Notes: a model not told the origin generated them from the letters alone. A DNA stretch of 64,000 nucleotides from Comamonadaceae bacterium PBBC1 (GCA_002256145.1 NKIP01000009.1:62001-126000), one strand, 5' to 3'; shown: positions 48,554 to 59,206, numbered from the stretch's first letter. Numbers and translations are program-made.

Positions 48554-49408
48554 ATGATCGAACGTCGCCCCGGCCTGCAAATCCTGCGGCATGTCATCTT
48601 GCTCATCGGTGTGGCCATCGTGGCCTTTCCGCTGTACCTGACCTTGGTCGGCTCGACGCAGACCGCCCAGCAAATCAACCAAAGCGTGCCCATGTCGATG
48701 GTGCCGGGCAGCCATTTTTGGGAGACCTACCGCCTGACCCTGTTTGGCGGCACCAACTCACAAGGCAGCCCCTTGCCGGCCATGTGGCCCATGATGCAAG
48801 TCAGCTTGATCAGCGCCTTGGGCATCGCCATTGGCAAGATCGCCATCTCCCTGCTGTCGGCCTTTGCCATCGTGTATTTCCGCTTTCCGCTGCGCAACCT
48901 GGTGTTCTGGATGATTTTTGTCACCCTGATGCTGCCCGTAGAGGTGCGCATCAGCCCCACCTACGAAGTGGTGGCAGGGCTGGGCCTGCTCAACAGTTTT
49001 GCGGGCCTCACGGTGCCGCTGATCGCCTCGGCCACGGCCACGTTTTTGTTCCGGCAGTTTTTCCTGACCATTCCCGACGAGCTGGTGGAAGCCGCCCGCA
49101 TGGACGGGGCCGGGCCGATGCGATTTTTCAAGGACGTGCTACTGCCCCTTTCGGCCACCAACATCGCGGCCTTGTTTGTGATCCAGTTCATCTATGGCTG
49201 GAACCAATACCTCTGGCCCCTGCTGGTCACCACCAACGAAGACATGTACCCCGTCGTGCTGGGCATCAAGCGATTGATTTCAGGCGAATCCTGGACCGAA
49301 TGGAACGTGGTCATGGCGGCCGCCATTTTGGCCATGCTGCCCCCCGCGCTGGTCGTGGTGCTGATGCAAAAATGGTTCGTCAAAGGACTGGTTGATACGG
49401 AAAAATAA
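48554..49408 (+). CDS. ugpE: Glycerol-3-phosphate ABC transporter permease UgpE
   Basis: 284-residue inner-membrane permease with six helices. The EAA loop reads ELVEAARMDGAGPMRFFKDV then LLPLS (about 179-203). ATG 48554 (MIERRPGLQ) was chosen because GGAGG stands 6-7 nt upstream; the open frame continues 60 bp further. It lies 34 bp after ugpA and its stop is followed by an inverted repeat. Confidence 0.95.
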   Translation: MIERRPGLQILRHVILLIGVAIVAFPLYLTLVGSTQTAQQINQSVPMSMVPGSHFWETYRLTLFGGTNSQGSPLPAMWPMMQVSLISALGIAIGKIAISLLSAFAIVYFRFPLRNLVFWMIFVTLMLPVEVRISPTYEVVAGLGLLNSFAGLTVPLIASATATFLFRQFFLTIPDELVEAARMDGAGPMRFFKDVLLPLSATNIAALFVIQFIYGWNQYLWPLLVTTNEDMYPVVLGIKRLISGESWTEWNVVMAAAILAMLPPALVVVLMQKWFVKGLVDTEK

Positions 49409-49414
49409 TGACAC

Positions 49415-49451
49415 CGGGGACAGACCCATTTGAAGCGTTGCTCTGTCCCCG
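49415..49451. repeat. Inverted repeat between ugpE and ugpC
   Basis: CGGGGACAGA (49415-49424) and TCTGTCCCCG (49442-49451) pair over 10 bp with a 17-nt loop. The GGGGACAGAC...TCTGTCCCC form is typical of REP-like or transposon-associated intergenic repeats in proteobacteria. It splits the ugp operon and may act as a transcript stabiliser. Confidence 0.65.
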
Positions 49452-49466
49452 TCTGACCAAAGATTT

Positions 49467-50494
<1,028 letters not shown>

Positions 50495-50498
<4 letters not shown>

Positions 50499-51229
50499 CC
50501 CCCTGGCCCTACCCGCGCTGGATCGCCCACCGGGGCGCTGGCAAACTCGCCCCCGAAAACACCCTGGCCGCCTTTAGGCTGGGTGCTGCGCACGGCTACC
50601 GCATGTTTGAATGCGACGCCAAACTCAGCGCCGACGGTGTGGTGTTCTTGATGCACGACGCCAGCCTGGAGCGCACCACCAACGGCAACGGCATCGGCAG
50701 CGATCTTGCTTGGCAGGCGCTGTCGCAACTGGATGCGGGCGGCTGGCATTCCCGTGCTTACGCAGGTGAGCCTTTGCCCACCCTCGAAGCGCTGGCCCGT
50801 TTTTGCCTGGCCAACCGTTACCTCCTCAACATCGAGATCAAGCCCACCCCTGGCACCGAAGCGTCTACAGGCGAAGTTGTGGCCCGCTTGGCGGCACAGC
50901 TTTGGCAAGGGACCGAGGTGCCACCGCTATTGACCTCGTTCAAACCCGATGCGCTAGCCGCTGCGCAACAAACCGCCCCCGAACTGCCGCGAGGCCTGCT
51001 AGTCGACACGCTGTGGGAGGGTTGGCTTGAAAAAGCCCTTGCGCTTCAGTGTGTGGCCGTGGTGGCCAACTACGCCTTGTGGGACGCCACCACCGTAGCC
51101 CAGGTCCATGGCGCAGGCATGCGGTGCCTGAGCTACACCGTCAACGACGACTGGGCCGCCCAGCACCTGCTGGCTCTGGGCACCGACGGCATCATCACCG
51201 ACCGGGTGGATCTGTTCAGCCCGGCCTGA
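50495..51229 (+). CDS. ugpQ: Glycerophosphodiester phosphodiesterase
   Basis: 244-residue GDPD enzyme that cuts glycerophosphodiesters into glycerol-3-phosphate and an alcohol. Active-site landmarks are [18 protein letters not shown] (His-Arg, Glu), [20 protein letters not shown] (Asp, His) and [13 protein letters not shown]. No signal peptide, so it works in the cytoplasm on imported diesters. Overlaps ugpC by 4 bp, completing a scavenging operon. Convergent with the next Bug gene with 7 bp between stops. Confidence 0.95.
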
Positions 51230-51236
51230 GTGCCCC

Positions 51237-52211
51237 TCAATCGAGCTTGGCCCCCGATTTCTGCACCACGTCTGCCCAGCGTGGAATCTCGGCTGCCAGG
51301 AATTTGGCAAAGTCATCAGCCCCCAAATAAGCCGGATCAGCCCCTTGCGCCACCATGCGTTGGCGGATGTCGGGCTGGTTCATCACCGCCTTGAACGCAT
51401 CGCTGAGCTTATTCACCACGTCTTTGGGTGTGCCTGCCGGGGCCAAAAAGCCATAAAAGCCGACCACTTCGAAGTTTTTGATGCCCGTTTCCATCACGGT
51501 GGGGATATCGGGCAAGGCCGGGTTGCGCTCGCGGCTGGTCACGGCCAGTGCCCGCACTTTGCCTTGCTTGTGGTACTGGGCGGCTTGCGGAATGCTCTCG
51601 GACATGAATTGCACCTGCCCTGCCATGAGGTCGGTGAAGGCGGGTGCGCTGCCCCGGTAGGGGATGTGCACCATGAACAGCCCAGTGGCCGACTTGAACA
51701 TCTCGGGCACCAAGTGGCTGCTGCCGCCATTGCCCGCAGAGCCGTAGTTGATCTGGCCGGGACGGTCTTTGGCATAGGCCACGAACTCCTGCAAGGTGTT
51801 GGCGGGCACTTTGGGGTTGACCAACAGCGCCAGTGGCTGCATGGCGGTGCGGGCAACCGGCACAAAGTCACGCAAGGTGCTGTAAGGCAGCTTGGTGTAA
51901 AGCGCCGGGTTGATGACCATCACCCCGGTGTTGGCCAGCATCAGCGTGTGGCCATCGGGCGTGGCACGCATGACTTCTTGAGCGCCCACGGTGCCGCCCG
52001 CACCTGCTTTGTAATCCACCAAGATGGGCTGCCCGAGCTGGGCCTGCAGCCGGTCGGTCAGCAAGCGGGCGTGCTGGTCGAGCGGGCCACCCGCCGGAAA
52101 ACCCATCACCACCCGGATCGGTTTGGTCGGAAAAGCCCAGGCACTGCCCATGGCTGCGGCCAAGCCAATCGAAACGATGAGCTTGGTGATGCGTTTTGTA
52201 GTCTGTGTCAT
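51237..52211 (-). CDS. Bug-family periplasmic solute-binding protein
   Basis: 324-residue Bug receptor with signal peptide (cut near GSAWAFP, about residue 28) and the motifs VVMGFPAGGPLDQHARLL and VDYKAGAGGTVGAQEVM. It is the third Bug protein of the window and stands alone, without transporter or enzyme genes beside it. The ligand is unknown. Distinct in sequence from the pair at 6.9-8.9 kb. Confidence 0.92.
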   Translation of the reverse strand: MTQTTKRITKLIVSIGLAAAMGSAWAFPTKPIRVVMGFPAGGPLDQHARLLTDRLQAQLGQPILVDYKAGAGGTVGAQEVMRATPDGHTLMLANTGVMVINPALYTKLPYSTLRDFVPVARTAMQPLALLVNPKVPANTLQEFVAYAKDRPGQINYGSAGNGGSSHLVPEMFKSATGLFMVHIPYRGSAPAFTDLMAGQVQFMSESIPQAAQYHKQGKVRALAVTSRERNPALPDIPTVMETGIKNFEVVGFYGFLAPAGTPKDVVNKLSDAFKAVMNQPDIRQRMVAQGADPAYLGADDFAKFLAAEIPRWADVVQKSGAKLD

Positions 52212-52261
52212 GTGAACTCCCTTCAGTGGTTGAAATTGGCAGAGAAAGCCTTACAGGGTTG

Positions 52262-52537
52262 TCAACAGCGTTTCCAGGCTTTGTTCAAAACCCATTCCAG
52301 CGTTGCGGCGGTCAGCACCAGAGCGATGTAAGTGTTCATTTTTCCATCTTGCCCCTGTACCCACAAGCCGGCCACCAACACCAACACCCCACTCAAGGCG
52401 TGCAGTCCCATTCGACGTCTCCACGATGAACCACCCGGCCCCATGACCCATCGCCCGGCCAAGGGCATGAACACGGCCATGGCCAAGGCGGGCATGACAA
52501 AGCCTAAAAAATGCAACATCAATTGCCAAAATGTCAT
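52262..52537 (-). CDS. Small three-helix membrane protein
   Basis: 91-residue protein with about three hydrophobic segments (about residues 5-28, 42-60 and 68-84). No family recognised. The frame was preferred over an overlapping frame because it gives clear helices and begins with ATG. It is divergent from hemA (138 bp between starts). Confidence 0.65.
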   Translation of the reverse strand: MTFWQLMLHFLGFVMPALAMAVFMPLAGRWVMGPGGSSWRRRMGLHALSGVLVLVAGLWVQGQDGKMNTYIALVLTAATLEWVLNKAWKRC

Positions 52538-52635
52538 ATTGACTCGATTTTGTGGAATAGAGAGACAGCTTTTACCTGTTTTTTGACTTTAAATTGTGCC
52601 TTCAAAGACACGTCAATCAAATTCCTCACCCATCG

Positions 52636-52676
52636 TGTCAACCCAAGTTGACAGACCGTGCCTATAATGGACCTCA
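52636..52676 (+). promoter_or_regulatory. hemA promoter with palindromic operator
   Basis: TGTCAAC (52636-52642) and GTTGACA (52647-52653) form a perfect 7-bp inverted repeat with a CCAA spacer. A perfect -10 box TATAAT follows at 52663-52668. The predicted transcription start (about 7 nt further) coincides with the hemA ATG at 52676, so the mRNA may be leaderless. The TTGACA inside the palindrome is only 9 bp from the -10 box and is not a usable -35 box. Confidence 0.5.
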
Positions 52677-53947
52677 TGGCTGTTTGGACTTTGGGCTTAA
52701 ACCACACCACTGCACCGCTCGATTTGCGCGGCAGGTTTGCTTTCGCCGTTGACAAATTGGTCCCTACTTTGCAAGGTTTGCGCCGAGACTTGGCCCACCG
52801 CATCGCACAAGAGCCCGAAGCGGCCATTCTTTCGACCTGCAACCGAACCGAAATTTATTGCGCCGCTGACCAAGCGGCCACCAACGACACTTTGCGTTGG
52901 TTGGCGCAAACAGGCGGCGTCAGCGCTTCTGAACTCCATGCGCACACTTACTTGCTCGAAGGCAATGAGGCGGCCCGACACGCTTTTCGTGTGGCCAGTG
53001 GTTTGGACTCGATGGTTCTGGGCGAAGCCCAAATTTTGGGTCAACTCAAAGATGCCGTGCGAGCGGCCGAGCAAGCTGGTGCTTTGGGCAGCACCCTGAA
53101 CCAGCTCTTTCAGCGCAGCTTTGCTGTCGCCAAAGAAGTGCGCAGCTCTACCGAAATTGGGGCCCACTCCATCAGCATGGCCGCCGCCTCGGTGCGACTG
53201 GCGAGCCAATTGTTTGAAGACCTCAAGGACATTCGCATTTTGTTTGTGGGTGCCGGAGAAATGATTGAGTTGGTGGCAACCCACTTTGCCGCCAAACAGC
53301 CCCACAGCATGGCCATTGCCAACCGCAGCCTGGACCGGGGTGAACTCTTGGCCAGCCGTTTTGGTGCCGAAGTGATGCGCCTGGCCGACCTGCCCGAGCG
53401 TTTGCACGAGTTTGATGCCGTCATCAGTTGCACCGCCAGCACCCTGCCCTTGATTGGCTTGGGCGCGGTGGAACGGGCCCTGAAAAAGCGCAAGTACCGC
53501 CCCATGTTCATGGTCGATTTGGCGGTGCCCCGGGACATCGAACCCGAAGTCAAGTCCCTTGAAGATGTGTACCTCTACACCGTGGACGATTTGGCCAGCG
53601 TGGTTCAAGCAGGTCAGGCTCAGCGCCAAGCGGCCGTGGCCGAGGCCGAGGTCATCATTGACGCTGGGGTACAAAGCTTCAGCCACTGGCTGGGCCAGCG
53701 CGACACGGTGCCCCTGATTCAACAACTGCAAAACCAGGCCGACGCTTGGCGCGAAGCCGAATTGGCCAGGGCAAAAAAGCTCCTGGCCCGGGGCGACGAC
53801 CCTATTGCCGTGATGGAAGCCTTGTCCAAAGGTTTGACCCAAAAAATGATGCATGGTGCTCTGGCCGAATTGCGCGGCGCAGACCCGGAACACCGCGCAC
53901 AGACCATGCACACCGTGCAGCGCGTGTTTTTGCGCAAAGAGCGTTAG
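52676..53947 (+). CDS. hemA: Glutamyl-tRNA reductase
   Basis: 423-residue enzyme, first committed step of haem synthesis by the C5 route: it reduces Glu-tRNA to glutamate semialdehyde. The catalytic cysteine is C55 in [11 protein letters not shown], and [10 protein letters not shown] and the NADPH motif [13 protein letters not shown] follow. ATG 52676 gives the normal family start ([19 protein letters not shown]), although a TATAAT box lies only 8 bp upstream. prfA-prmC-grxD follow on the same strand. Confidence 0.96.
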   Translation: MAVWTLGLNHTTAPLDLRGRFAFAVDKLVPTLQGLRRDLAHRIAQEPEAAILSTCNRTEIYCAADQAATNDTLRWLAQTGGVSASELHAHTYLLEGNEAARHAFRVASGLDSMVLGEAQILGQLKDAVRAAEQAGALGSTLNQLFQRSFAVAKEVRSSTEIGAHSISMAAASVRLASQLFEDLKDIRILFVGAGEMIELVATHFAAKQPHSMAIANRSLDRGELLASRFGAEVMRLADLPERLHEFDAVISCTASTLPLIGLGAVERALKKRKYRPMFMVDLAVPRDIEPEVKSLEDVYLYTVDDLASVVQAGQAQRQAAVAEAEVIIDAGVQSFSHWLGQRDTVPLIQQLQNQADAWREAELARAKKLLARGDDPIAVMEALSKGLTQKMMHGALAELRGADPEHRAQTMHTVQRVFLRKER

Positions 53948-54032
53948 CGACAAACTTTGTTGGCCAGGGCTTTCGCTCTGACACATGGCTTTTTCTGGCA
54001 CTCAAGCGCCAAGCTACACAAATTTTGTTCGC

Positions 54033-55121
54033 ATGAAACCTTTTCTCATCCAACAACTCGAACGCTATGCCCTGCGTTTGACGGAGCTGGACTTTCTGCT
54101 GTCCCGCGAAGACATCATGGCCGACATGACGCAGTTCCTGAAGCTGTCGCGTGAACATGCCGAGGTCAGCGCCGTAGCCTCGCGCTTTGCCCGCTTTCAG
54201 CAGCGCAACGCTGACTTGGTCTCAGCCCAAAGCATGCTGGACGACCCTGAGTTGCGAGACATGGCCGAAGAGGAAATCGCCAGCGCCAACGCCGAGTTGC
54301 AAACCCTCGAAGCTGAACTGCAGCGCATGCTGTTGCCCAAAGACCCCGACGATGCCCGCCCGGCCTTTGTCGAAATCCGCGCCGGCACCGGGGGCGACGA
54401 GTCGGCCCTGTTTGCAGGGGACCTGCTGCGCATGTATTCGCGGTACGCCGAAAGCCAGGGCTGGCGGTGCGAAATCGTCTCGGAATCGATGAGCGAGCTG
54501 GGCGGCTACAAAGAAGTCGTGGTGCGCATCGAGGGCGACCAAGTTTACGGCGCACTCAAGTTTGAATCCGGTGGTCACCGGGTGCAGCGCGTGCCCGCCA
54601 CCGAAACGCAAGGCCGCATTCACACCAGCGCCTGCACCGTGGCGGTCTTGGCTGAGCCTGACGAAGCCGAGGCCATCAAGATCAACCCTTCAGACTTGCG
54701 CATCGACACCTACCGCGCCAGCGGGGCGGGTGGGCAGCACATCAACAAAACCGATTCGGCCGTCCGCATCACCCACTTGCCTACCGGCATCGTGGCCGAG
54801 TGCCAGGACGGCCGCAGCCAGCACAGCAACAAGGCCCAGGCCCTGAAAGTGCTCACAGCCCGTATTCAGGGGAAAGACCGGGCCGAACGCGCCGCCAAAG
54901 ACGCGGCTGAGCGCAAGAGCCTGATCGGCAGCGGCGACCGCTCCGACCGCATCCGCACCTACAACTTTCCGCAAGGGCGCCTGACCGACCACCGCATCAA
55001 CCTGACTTTGTACAAGCTGCTCACCATCATGGAGGGCGATTTGCAGGACGTGGTCCACGCGCTGCAAAGCTACGAAGCGGCCGAACAGCTGGCCGCGCTG
55101 GAAATCGGGGCCACCGCCTGA
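54033..55121 (+). CDS. prfA: Peptide chain release factor 1
   Basis: 362-residue RF1 that recognises UAG/UAA. The GGQ motif (residues 233-235, in [15 protein letters not shown]) and the stop-codon tripeptide PAT (in VPATETQG) are present. ATG 54033 ([20 protein letters not shown]) was chosen as the normal RF1 start; the open frame starts 48 bp earlier. It follows hemA by 85 bp and overlaps prmC by 1 bp. Confidence 0.97.
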   Translation: MKPFLIQQLERYALRLTELDFLLSREDIMADMTQFLKLSREHAEVSAVASRFARFQQRNADLVSAQSMLDDPELRDMAEEEIASANAELQTLEAELQRMLLPKDPDDARPAFVEIRAGTGGDESALFAGDLLRMYSRYAESQGWRCEIVSESMSELGGYKEVVVRIEGDQVYGALKFESGGHRVQRVPATETQGRIHTSACTVAVLAEPDEAEAIKINPSDLRIDTYRASGAGGQHINKTDSAVRITHLPTGIVAECQDGRSQHSNKAQALKVLTARIQGKDRAERAAKDAAERKSLIGSGDRSDRIRTYNFPQGRLTDHRINLTLYKLLTIMEGDLQDVVHALQSYEAAEQLAALEIGATA

Positions 55122-55990
55122 TGCACCCCCCTGAGACCGTGGCCGAGTGTCTTCACCAAGCCCAAACCCAAGGATTGGCCCGGGTGGACGCGCAGATCTT
55201 GCTGCTGCACAGCCTGCAACGCCCGCTGCACGACCGCGCTTGGCTCTTGGCCCACGACAGCGACACCTTGACGCCAGAGCAAGCAGCCGCGTGGCAAGAA
55301 GCGCTGCAGCGTCGTCTGCAGGGCGAGCCCGTGGCCTACATCACCGGGCGCAAGGACTTTTTTGGCCTGACGCTGGCCGTGGACGCCCGCGTGCTGGACC
55401 CGCGACCCGACACAGAGACTTTGGTGGACTGGGCTCTGGCGTGTCTGCCAGAATCTGCGTCCTCATCTTCCTCCTCCAATCGCTCGCTCCGCATTCTCGA
55501 CCTGGGCACGGGCAGCGGCGCGGTGGCATTGGCGCTGCAACACACCCGACCCGATGCCACCGTGTGGGCTGTAGACGCCAGCGAAGACGCCCTGGCCGTG
55601 GCCCGCGCCAATGCCGCCCGCTTGCAGCTGGGCGTGCAATTCATCGCCAGCGACTGGCTGAGCGCAGTAGACATCCAGCGCACGGGCCGCTTTGACCTCA
55701 TCGTCTCCAACCCCCCCTATGTGGCCGAGGGCGACCCGCACCTGGCCGCACTGACACACGAGCCCCTGCAGGCCCTGAGCAGCGGCCCCGACGGCCTCGA
55801 TGACATCCGCCAAATCATCGCCCAAGCCCCTGCCTGTCTGACCCCGGGCGGCTGGCTGCTGCTCGAACACGGCTGGGACCAGGCGACCTATGTACAAGCG
55901 CTGCTGCGCGAAGCCGGCTTTGAGCAGGTGCAGTCGCGCCGCGATCTGAGCGGCATCGAGCGGTGCACGGGCGCGGCCATGCCGAAGTGA
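55121..55990 (+). CDS. prmC: Release-factor glutamine methyltransferase
   Basis: 289-residue SAM-dependent enzyme that methylates the Gln of the GGQ motif of RF1/RF2. SAM motif I is ILDLGTGSGAVALAL, the catalytic motif is SNPPYVAEGDPHL. A short run of serine codons (about residues 110-117, SASSSSSSN) sits before motif I and is a species-specific insertion. Its ATG overlaps the prfA stop, showing coupling with its substrate protein gene. Confidence 0.96.
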   Translation: MHPPETVAECLHQAQTQGLARVDAQILLLHSLQRPLHDRAWLLAHDSDTLTPEQAAAWQEALQRRLQGEPVAYITGRKDFFGLTLAVDARVLDPRPDTETLVDWALACLPESASSSSSSNRSLRILDLGTGSGAVALALQHTRPDATVWAVDASEDALAVARANAARLQLGVQFIASDWLSAVDIQRTGRFDLIVSNPPYVAEGDPHLAALTHEPLQALSSGPDGLDDIRQIIAQAPACLTPGGWLLLEHGWDQATYVQALLREAGFEQVQSRRDLSGIERCTGAAMPK

Positions 55991-56075
55991 CAGCAACACC
56001 CCTGTGAAAATGGCAGACTTTCAATCAGAGACATAATTCACCCCATACGACATCGACCCCATTTGGAGCAACACC

Positions 56076-56399
56076 ATGAGCGACACCCAGCAACGCATCG
56101 ACGAACTCGTCAAAGGCAACGAGATCACCCTGTTCATGAAGGGCAGCGCCAGCTTCCCCATGTGCGGTTTTTCTGGCCGCGCCATCCAGATCCTCAAAGC
56201 CGTCGGCGTGGACCCCAAGACGGTCAAAACCGTGAACGTGCTGGACGACGCCGAAATCCGCCAAGGCATCAAGGAATACAGCAACTGGCCCACCATCCCC
56301 CAGCTTTACGTCAAGGGCGAATTCATCGGCGGCTCGGACATCATGATGGAAATGTACGAATCGGGCGAGTTGCAGCAGGTCATCAACGGCCAAGCCTGA
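56076..56399 (+). CDS. grxD: Monothiol glutaredoxin (Grx4 type)
   Basis: 107-residue monothiol glutaredoxin that carries or inserts 2Fe-2S clusters. The active site is CGFS (C30-S33) in FPMCGFSGRA, with WPTIPQLYVKGEFIGGSDIM binding glutathione. It lies 85 bp after prmC and is followed by a terminator. The hemA-prfA-prmC-grxD order is common in Burkholderiales. Confidence 0.96.
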   Translation: MSDTQQRIDELVKGNEITLFMKGSASFPMCGFSGRAIQILKAVGVDPKTVKTVNVLDDAEIRQGIKEYSNWPTIPQLYVKGEFIGGSDIMMEMYESGELQQVINGQA

Positions 56400-56433
56400 T
56401 CAACCACCACACTCGGGCTTCAAATCCCGCCAG

Positions 56434-56456
56434 AGCCACCTTCGGGTGGCTTTTTT
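56434..56456 (+). terminator. Intrinsic terminator after grxD
   Basis: AGCCACC and GGTGGCT pair around a TTCG tetraloop and are followed by T6, a text-book terminator, 35 bp after the grxD stop. Confidence 0.93.
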
Positions 56457-56487
56457 GTGGGCGGTGCTGGGTCTGCATGCCACGGGT

Positions 56488-57912
56488 TCAGCTCTGGAGG
56501 GTCTGCGTTTTGGCCTCGTACTCGCGCCAGACCTGAGCGAGGTCTGCCTTGCGCCAGATGCGCTGGGCCACAAAGGTGAGCACCAGCGCGATCAGGGTCA
56601 TGACAGCCAGCCAAACGCCCTGACGGTGACCCCAGTGCAGCAACCAAGCCCAGCGGCTGTCCGCCTGCGTCATCCCGATCAACACCAAGGGCGAGAAGAT
56701 CAAAGCGCAACTGAACAACAGCCGGCCCCATGGTTTGAATACGCCCATGAGACAGACCACCAGCGCAGTGGCCACCCAAAAATCCACGGCCATGACAGGC
56801 ACGTACAAAGCCAGATGGGTCAGGATTTGCCAGCCACTTTGGTCAGAAAATAAGAACTGCTTGGCCCCATAAAACACGGCCCATCCCGGACAAAACCACA
56901 AAGCCACAAATCGCAGGGTGGAGGTGATCAGGTTCTGGCCCAAATGGCTGCGCATTTGCCCACCAGGCGACAGCCAATAGCGCCAATGCCATTGACTGGA
57001 GCGAAGCACAGGAAGCAAAAACAGACAGAGAAATCCTGTTCGCCAAAGCTCGTAATACGTGATTTCACTGCCCCAAGGCTCCAGCAAGCGAATGCTTCCA
57101 ATTTGTTGGATCGGAAGCAGTGCAAATGTCGCACCTATCCCAAATATCGCGGCCAATGGCCGCCCTACTAGATCACCTTGCTCAATGAACCCAGCATGGG
57201 TCAGCAAGCGCCGGAACCAGGCTTCGAGTCGCCCGCCCGGGCCGAGCTGCCATGTCAGCCCCGATCGTGTATGCCTCAACATCCGACGGAACTTCCACAC
57301 CGCAGCGCCCAGACCATAAGCCGCTGCCAGCAACCACACTGCCATCGGCGCTTGCAGCCAAGCACCCAACACCGAACCGGGCCAAAAAACGGTGAGCAGA
57401 CCGCCCAGCAGGGGTACGGCCAGATGCACCGGATGCGCCATGCCCCACCAAGCGTGCACCGCACACACCCAGACCGTGTGCCAGACCAGTGCCAACAACA
57501 GCACAGCGCCCAACTCGGGCAGGTGGCTGACGACCGTGACGCCGAACGACACCCAGGCCCCCATCAGCGTGGCCAGGCTCAACAACAAGCCGGTCACCCA
57601 CCAACCGTGAGCCATGTCATGCATGCGTTGATGTATCCGATGCGCAGGCACCACGCGCTGAACCCAAGTGTGCTCGTCGCGCAGGCCGGCGTGGGTGACA
57701 CACACCGCAGCCAGACTGCTCAGAGCGCACAGGACCAAGGCAAACGCAGTACGCCCCGAATAACTAACCATGGCAAACAACACCGTGATGATGAACAGCA
57801 CAAGCCACAACCAGACCAGGGCCTCGGGCGTTCTGCGCCACCGTCCGTAGGTGTTGGGTGAAGATGGGGATTCGGTCGTGAGCCCTGACACCCGCCGTGC
57901 ACCGGCTTTCAT
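56488..57912 (-). CDS. Polytopic membrane protein of a GntR-ABC operon
   Basis: 474-residue inner-membrane protein with about ten hydrophobic helices and no family I can name. After a charged N terminus (MKAGARRVSG...) the first helices are WLWLVLFIITVLFAMVS and ALVLCALSSLAAVCVTHA. ATG 57912 overlaps the stop of the ABC ATPase by 4 bp and was chosen on that ground. Its place after an ATPase and a GntR gene makes it the likely permease of an ABC transporter. Confidence 0.78.
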   Translation of the reverse strand: MKAGARRVSGLTTESPSSPNTYGRWRRTPEALVWLWLVLFIITVLFAMVSYSGRTAFALVLCALSSLAAVCVTHAGLRDEHTWVQRVVPAHRIHQRMHDMAHGWWVTGLLLSLATLMGAWVSFGVTVVSHLPELGAVLLLALVWHTVWVCAVHAWWGMAHPVHLAVPLLGGLLTVFWPGSVLGAWLQAPMAVWLLAAAYGLGAAVWKFRRMLRHTRSGLTWQLGPGGRLEAWFRRLLTHAGFIEQGDLVGRPLAAIFGIGATFALLPIQQIGSIRLLEPWGSEITYYELWRTGFLCLFLLPVLRSSQWHWRYWLSPGGQMRSHLGQNLITSTLRFVALWFCPGWAVFYGAKQFLFSDQSGWQILTHLALYVPVMAVDFWVATALVVCLMGVFKPWGRLLFSCALIFSPLVLIGMTQADSRWAWLLHWGHRQGVWLAVMTLIALVLTFVAQRIWRKADLAQVWREYEAKTQTLQS

Positions 57913-58742
57913 GAGTTCAGCTCCAGAAACAGGTCGTCCAAGTTCAGCGCCCTTCCGTCGGAAAGTGCGCCCGGCAAGCGGGTGTCCACCAGCCACAGGC
58001 CCTGCTCTGCTGGGCGACTTTGAAAGATTGCGCCCCGAGGGACCTCTGTATCCTTCACTTTTACCAAGCGCAAGTGTTCGGTCAGGGCATCCCATTCGTC
58101 CATGAGTTGGATGCGGCCTTCGCGCATGAAGGCCACATGGGTGACCACGCGCTCCAGATCGCTCAGCAAATGGCTGCTGATGATGACGGTGCGCTGGCGC
58201 TCGCTGCTGCGTTGATCGAACAAAGCCCGCATGAAGGCACGGCGCGTCATCGGATCAAGGCTGGCAACAGGCTCGTCCAGAATCAAGATGTCCGGGTCGT
58301 GCCCCAGCGCCAGCACCACACTGAGTTTTTGCTGATCGCCCAAGGACAAATCTTTGGACTTGGTGTTCAGCGGTAAAGCCAATTGCGCTGCGAGCGCATG
58401 GGCATGCGCCTGGTCCCAGTGGGCATAAAGACTGCCGATGCGTTCAAAATGGGCATCCACCGTCAACCAGTCAAACAGATCCGGGGTTTGCGCCACATAG
58501 CCCAGTCGCTCACGCACGCTGTCGCTCAGGCCAGTGCTGAAGCAGCCGCCCAGCTTGCAAAAACCTTTATCCGGCACCGTCAGGCCTACCAGGCTGCGCA
58601 GCAAGGTGCTTTTGCCCGCACCGTTGCGACCGACCAGACCTAGCACAGCCCCCTCCGGCACATCCAGATTGACCTGATTCAGCACGGCTTTGCGCTGGTA
58701 GACGTGCTGCACGCCATGAGCGCTGATGATGGGCTCATTCAT
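57909..58742 (-). CDS. ABC-transporter ATP-binding protein
   Basis: 277-residue ATPase. Walker A is GRNGAGKST (about residues 38-46), the signature is LSLGDQQKLSVVLAL (instead of LSGGQ), Walker B is ILILDEPVASLDP and the switch His is in SSHLLSDLE. ATG 58742 overlaps the GntR stop by 4 bp. It forms a unit with GntR and the membrane protein, as in YtrABC-like systems. Confidence 0.92.
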   Translation of the reverse strand: MNEPIISAHGVQHVYQRKAVLNQVNLDVPEGAVLGLVGRNGAGKSTLLRSLVGLTVPDKGFCKLGGCFSTGLSDSVRERLGYVAQTPDLFDWLTVDAHFERIGSLYAHWDQAHAHALAAQLALPLNTKSKDLSLGDQQKLSVVLALGHDPDILILDEPVASLDPMTRRAFMRALFDQRSSERQRTVIISSHLLSDLERVVTHVAFMREGRIQLMDEWDALTEHLRLVKVKDTEVPRGAIFQSRPAEQGLWLVDTRLPGALSDGRALNLDDLFLELNS

Positions 58743-59137
58743 GGTGTCTCCTCCTGATGAGTTTCTCTCAAACATTCTTCAAATTGCGCCAGTGCGGCCT
58801 GTGCAGTCAGACCCAACTGCCGGGCTTGTTGTGCGGCCGCTTGCAGGCTTGGGCGCAGCAGGCCTTGTCGCTCGGCTGTGTCGCTTTGTCCGGGGTGATT
58901 GGCCACCACCATGCCCATGCCGCGGCGACGCTCCAGCAAGCCTTCGGCCTCCAGCAGGCTGTAAGCTTTGGACACAGTCATGGGGTTGATCGCGTGCAGT
59001 TGCGCCACGGCGCGAACGCTGGGCAGCTCGATGCCTGTGCGCAGCTGCCCGCCCGCTATCTGCCGACGCACCTGCTCCACGATCTGGCGGTAGATCGGGG
59101 TGGGGTCGCTGGGGGCAATGGCGAAGTTCATGTGCAT
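58739..59137 (-). CDS. GntR-family regulator, YtrA type
   Basis: 132-residue repressor with an N-terminal winged helix (about residues 10-78: PIYRQIVEQVRRQIAGGQL, ELPSVRAVAQLHAINPMTVS, KAYSLLEAEGLLERRRGMGM) and a short C-terminal helix region, the YtrA type. Such proteins repress their own ABC operon, often induced by cell-wall antibiotics. ATG 59137 or 59131. A perfect palindrome lies just upstream of the start. Confidence 0.9.
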   Translation of the reverse strand: MHMNFAIAPSDPTPIYRQIVEQVRRQIAGGQLRTGIELPSVRAVAQLHAINPMTVSKAYSLLEAEGLLERRRGMGMVVANHPGQSDTAERQGLLRPSLQAAAQQARQLGLTAQAALAQFEECLRETHQEETP

Positions 59138-59139
59138 TG

Positions 59140-59161
59140 GTGTATTAGTTTAATAATACAC
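59140..59161 (-). promoter_or_regulatory. Palindromic operator of the GntR-ABC operon
   Basis: GTGTATTA (59140-59147) and TAATACAC (59154-59161) form a perfect 8-bp inverted repeat with a 6-bp spacer, only 3 bp from the GntR start. Both sequence and place fit a YtrA-type autoregulatory operator. Confidence 0.75.
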
Positions 59162-59206
59162 AAAACAAAACTTCAAGCAATAAATTTGAATACCTTAATC
59201 ATCATT

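Noticed and set aside
52648..52668. TTGACA and TATAAT before hemA as a standard sigma-70 promoter.
   Set aside because: The two boxes are only 9 bp apart, too close for sigma-70; the TTGACA is better explained as half of the palindrome.
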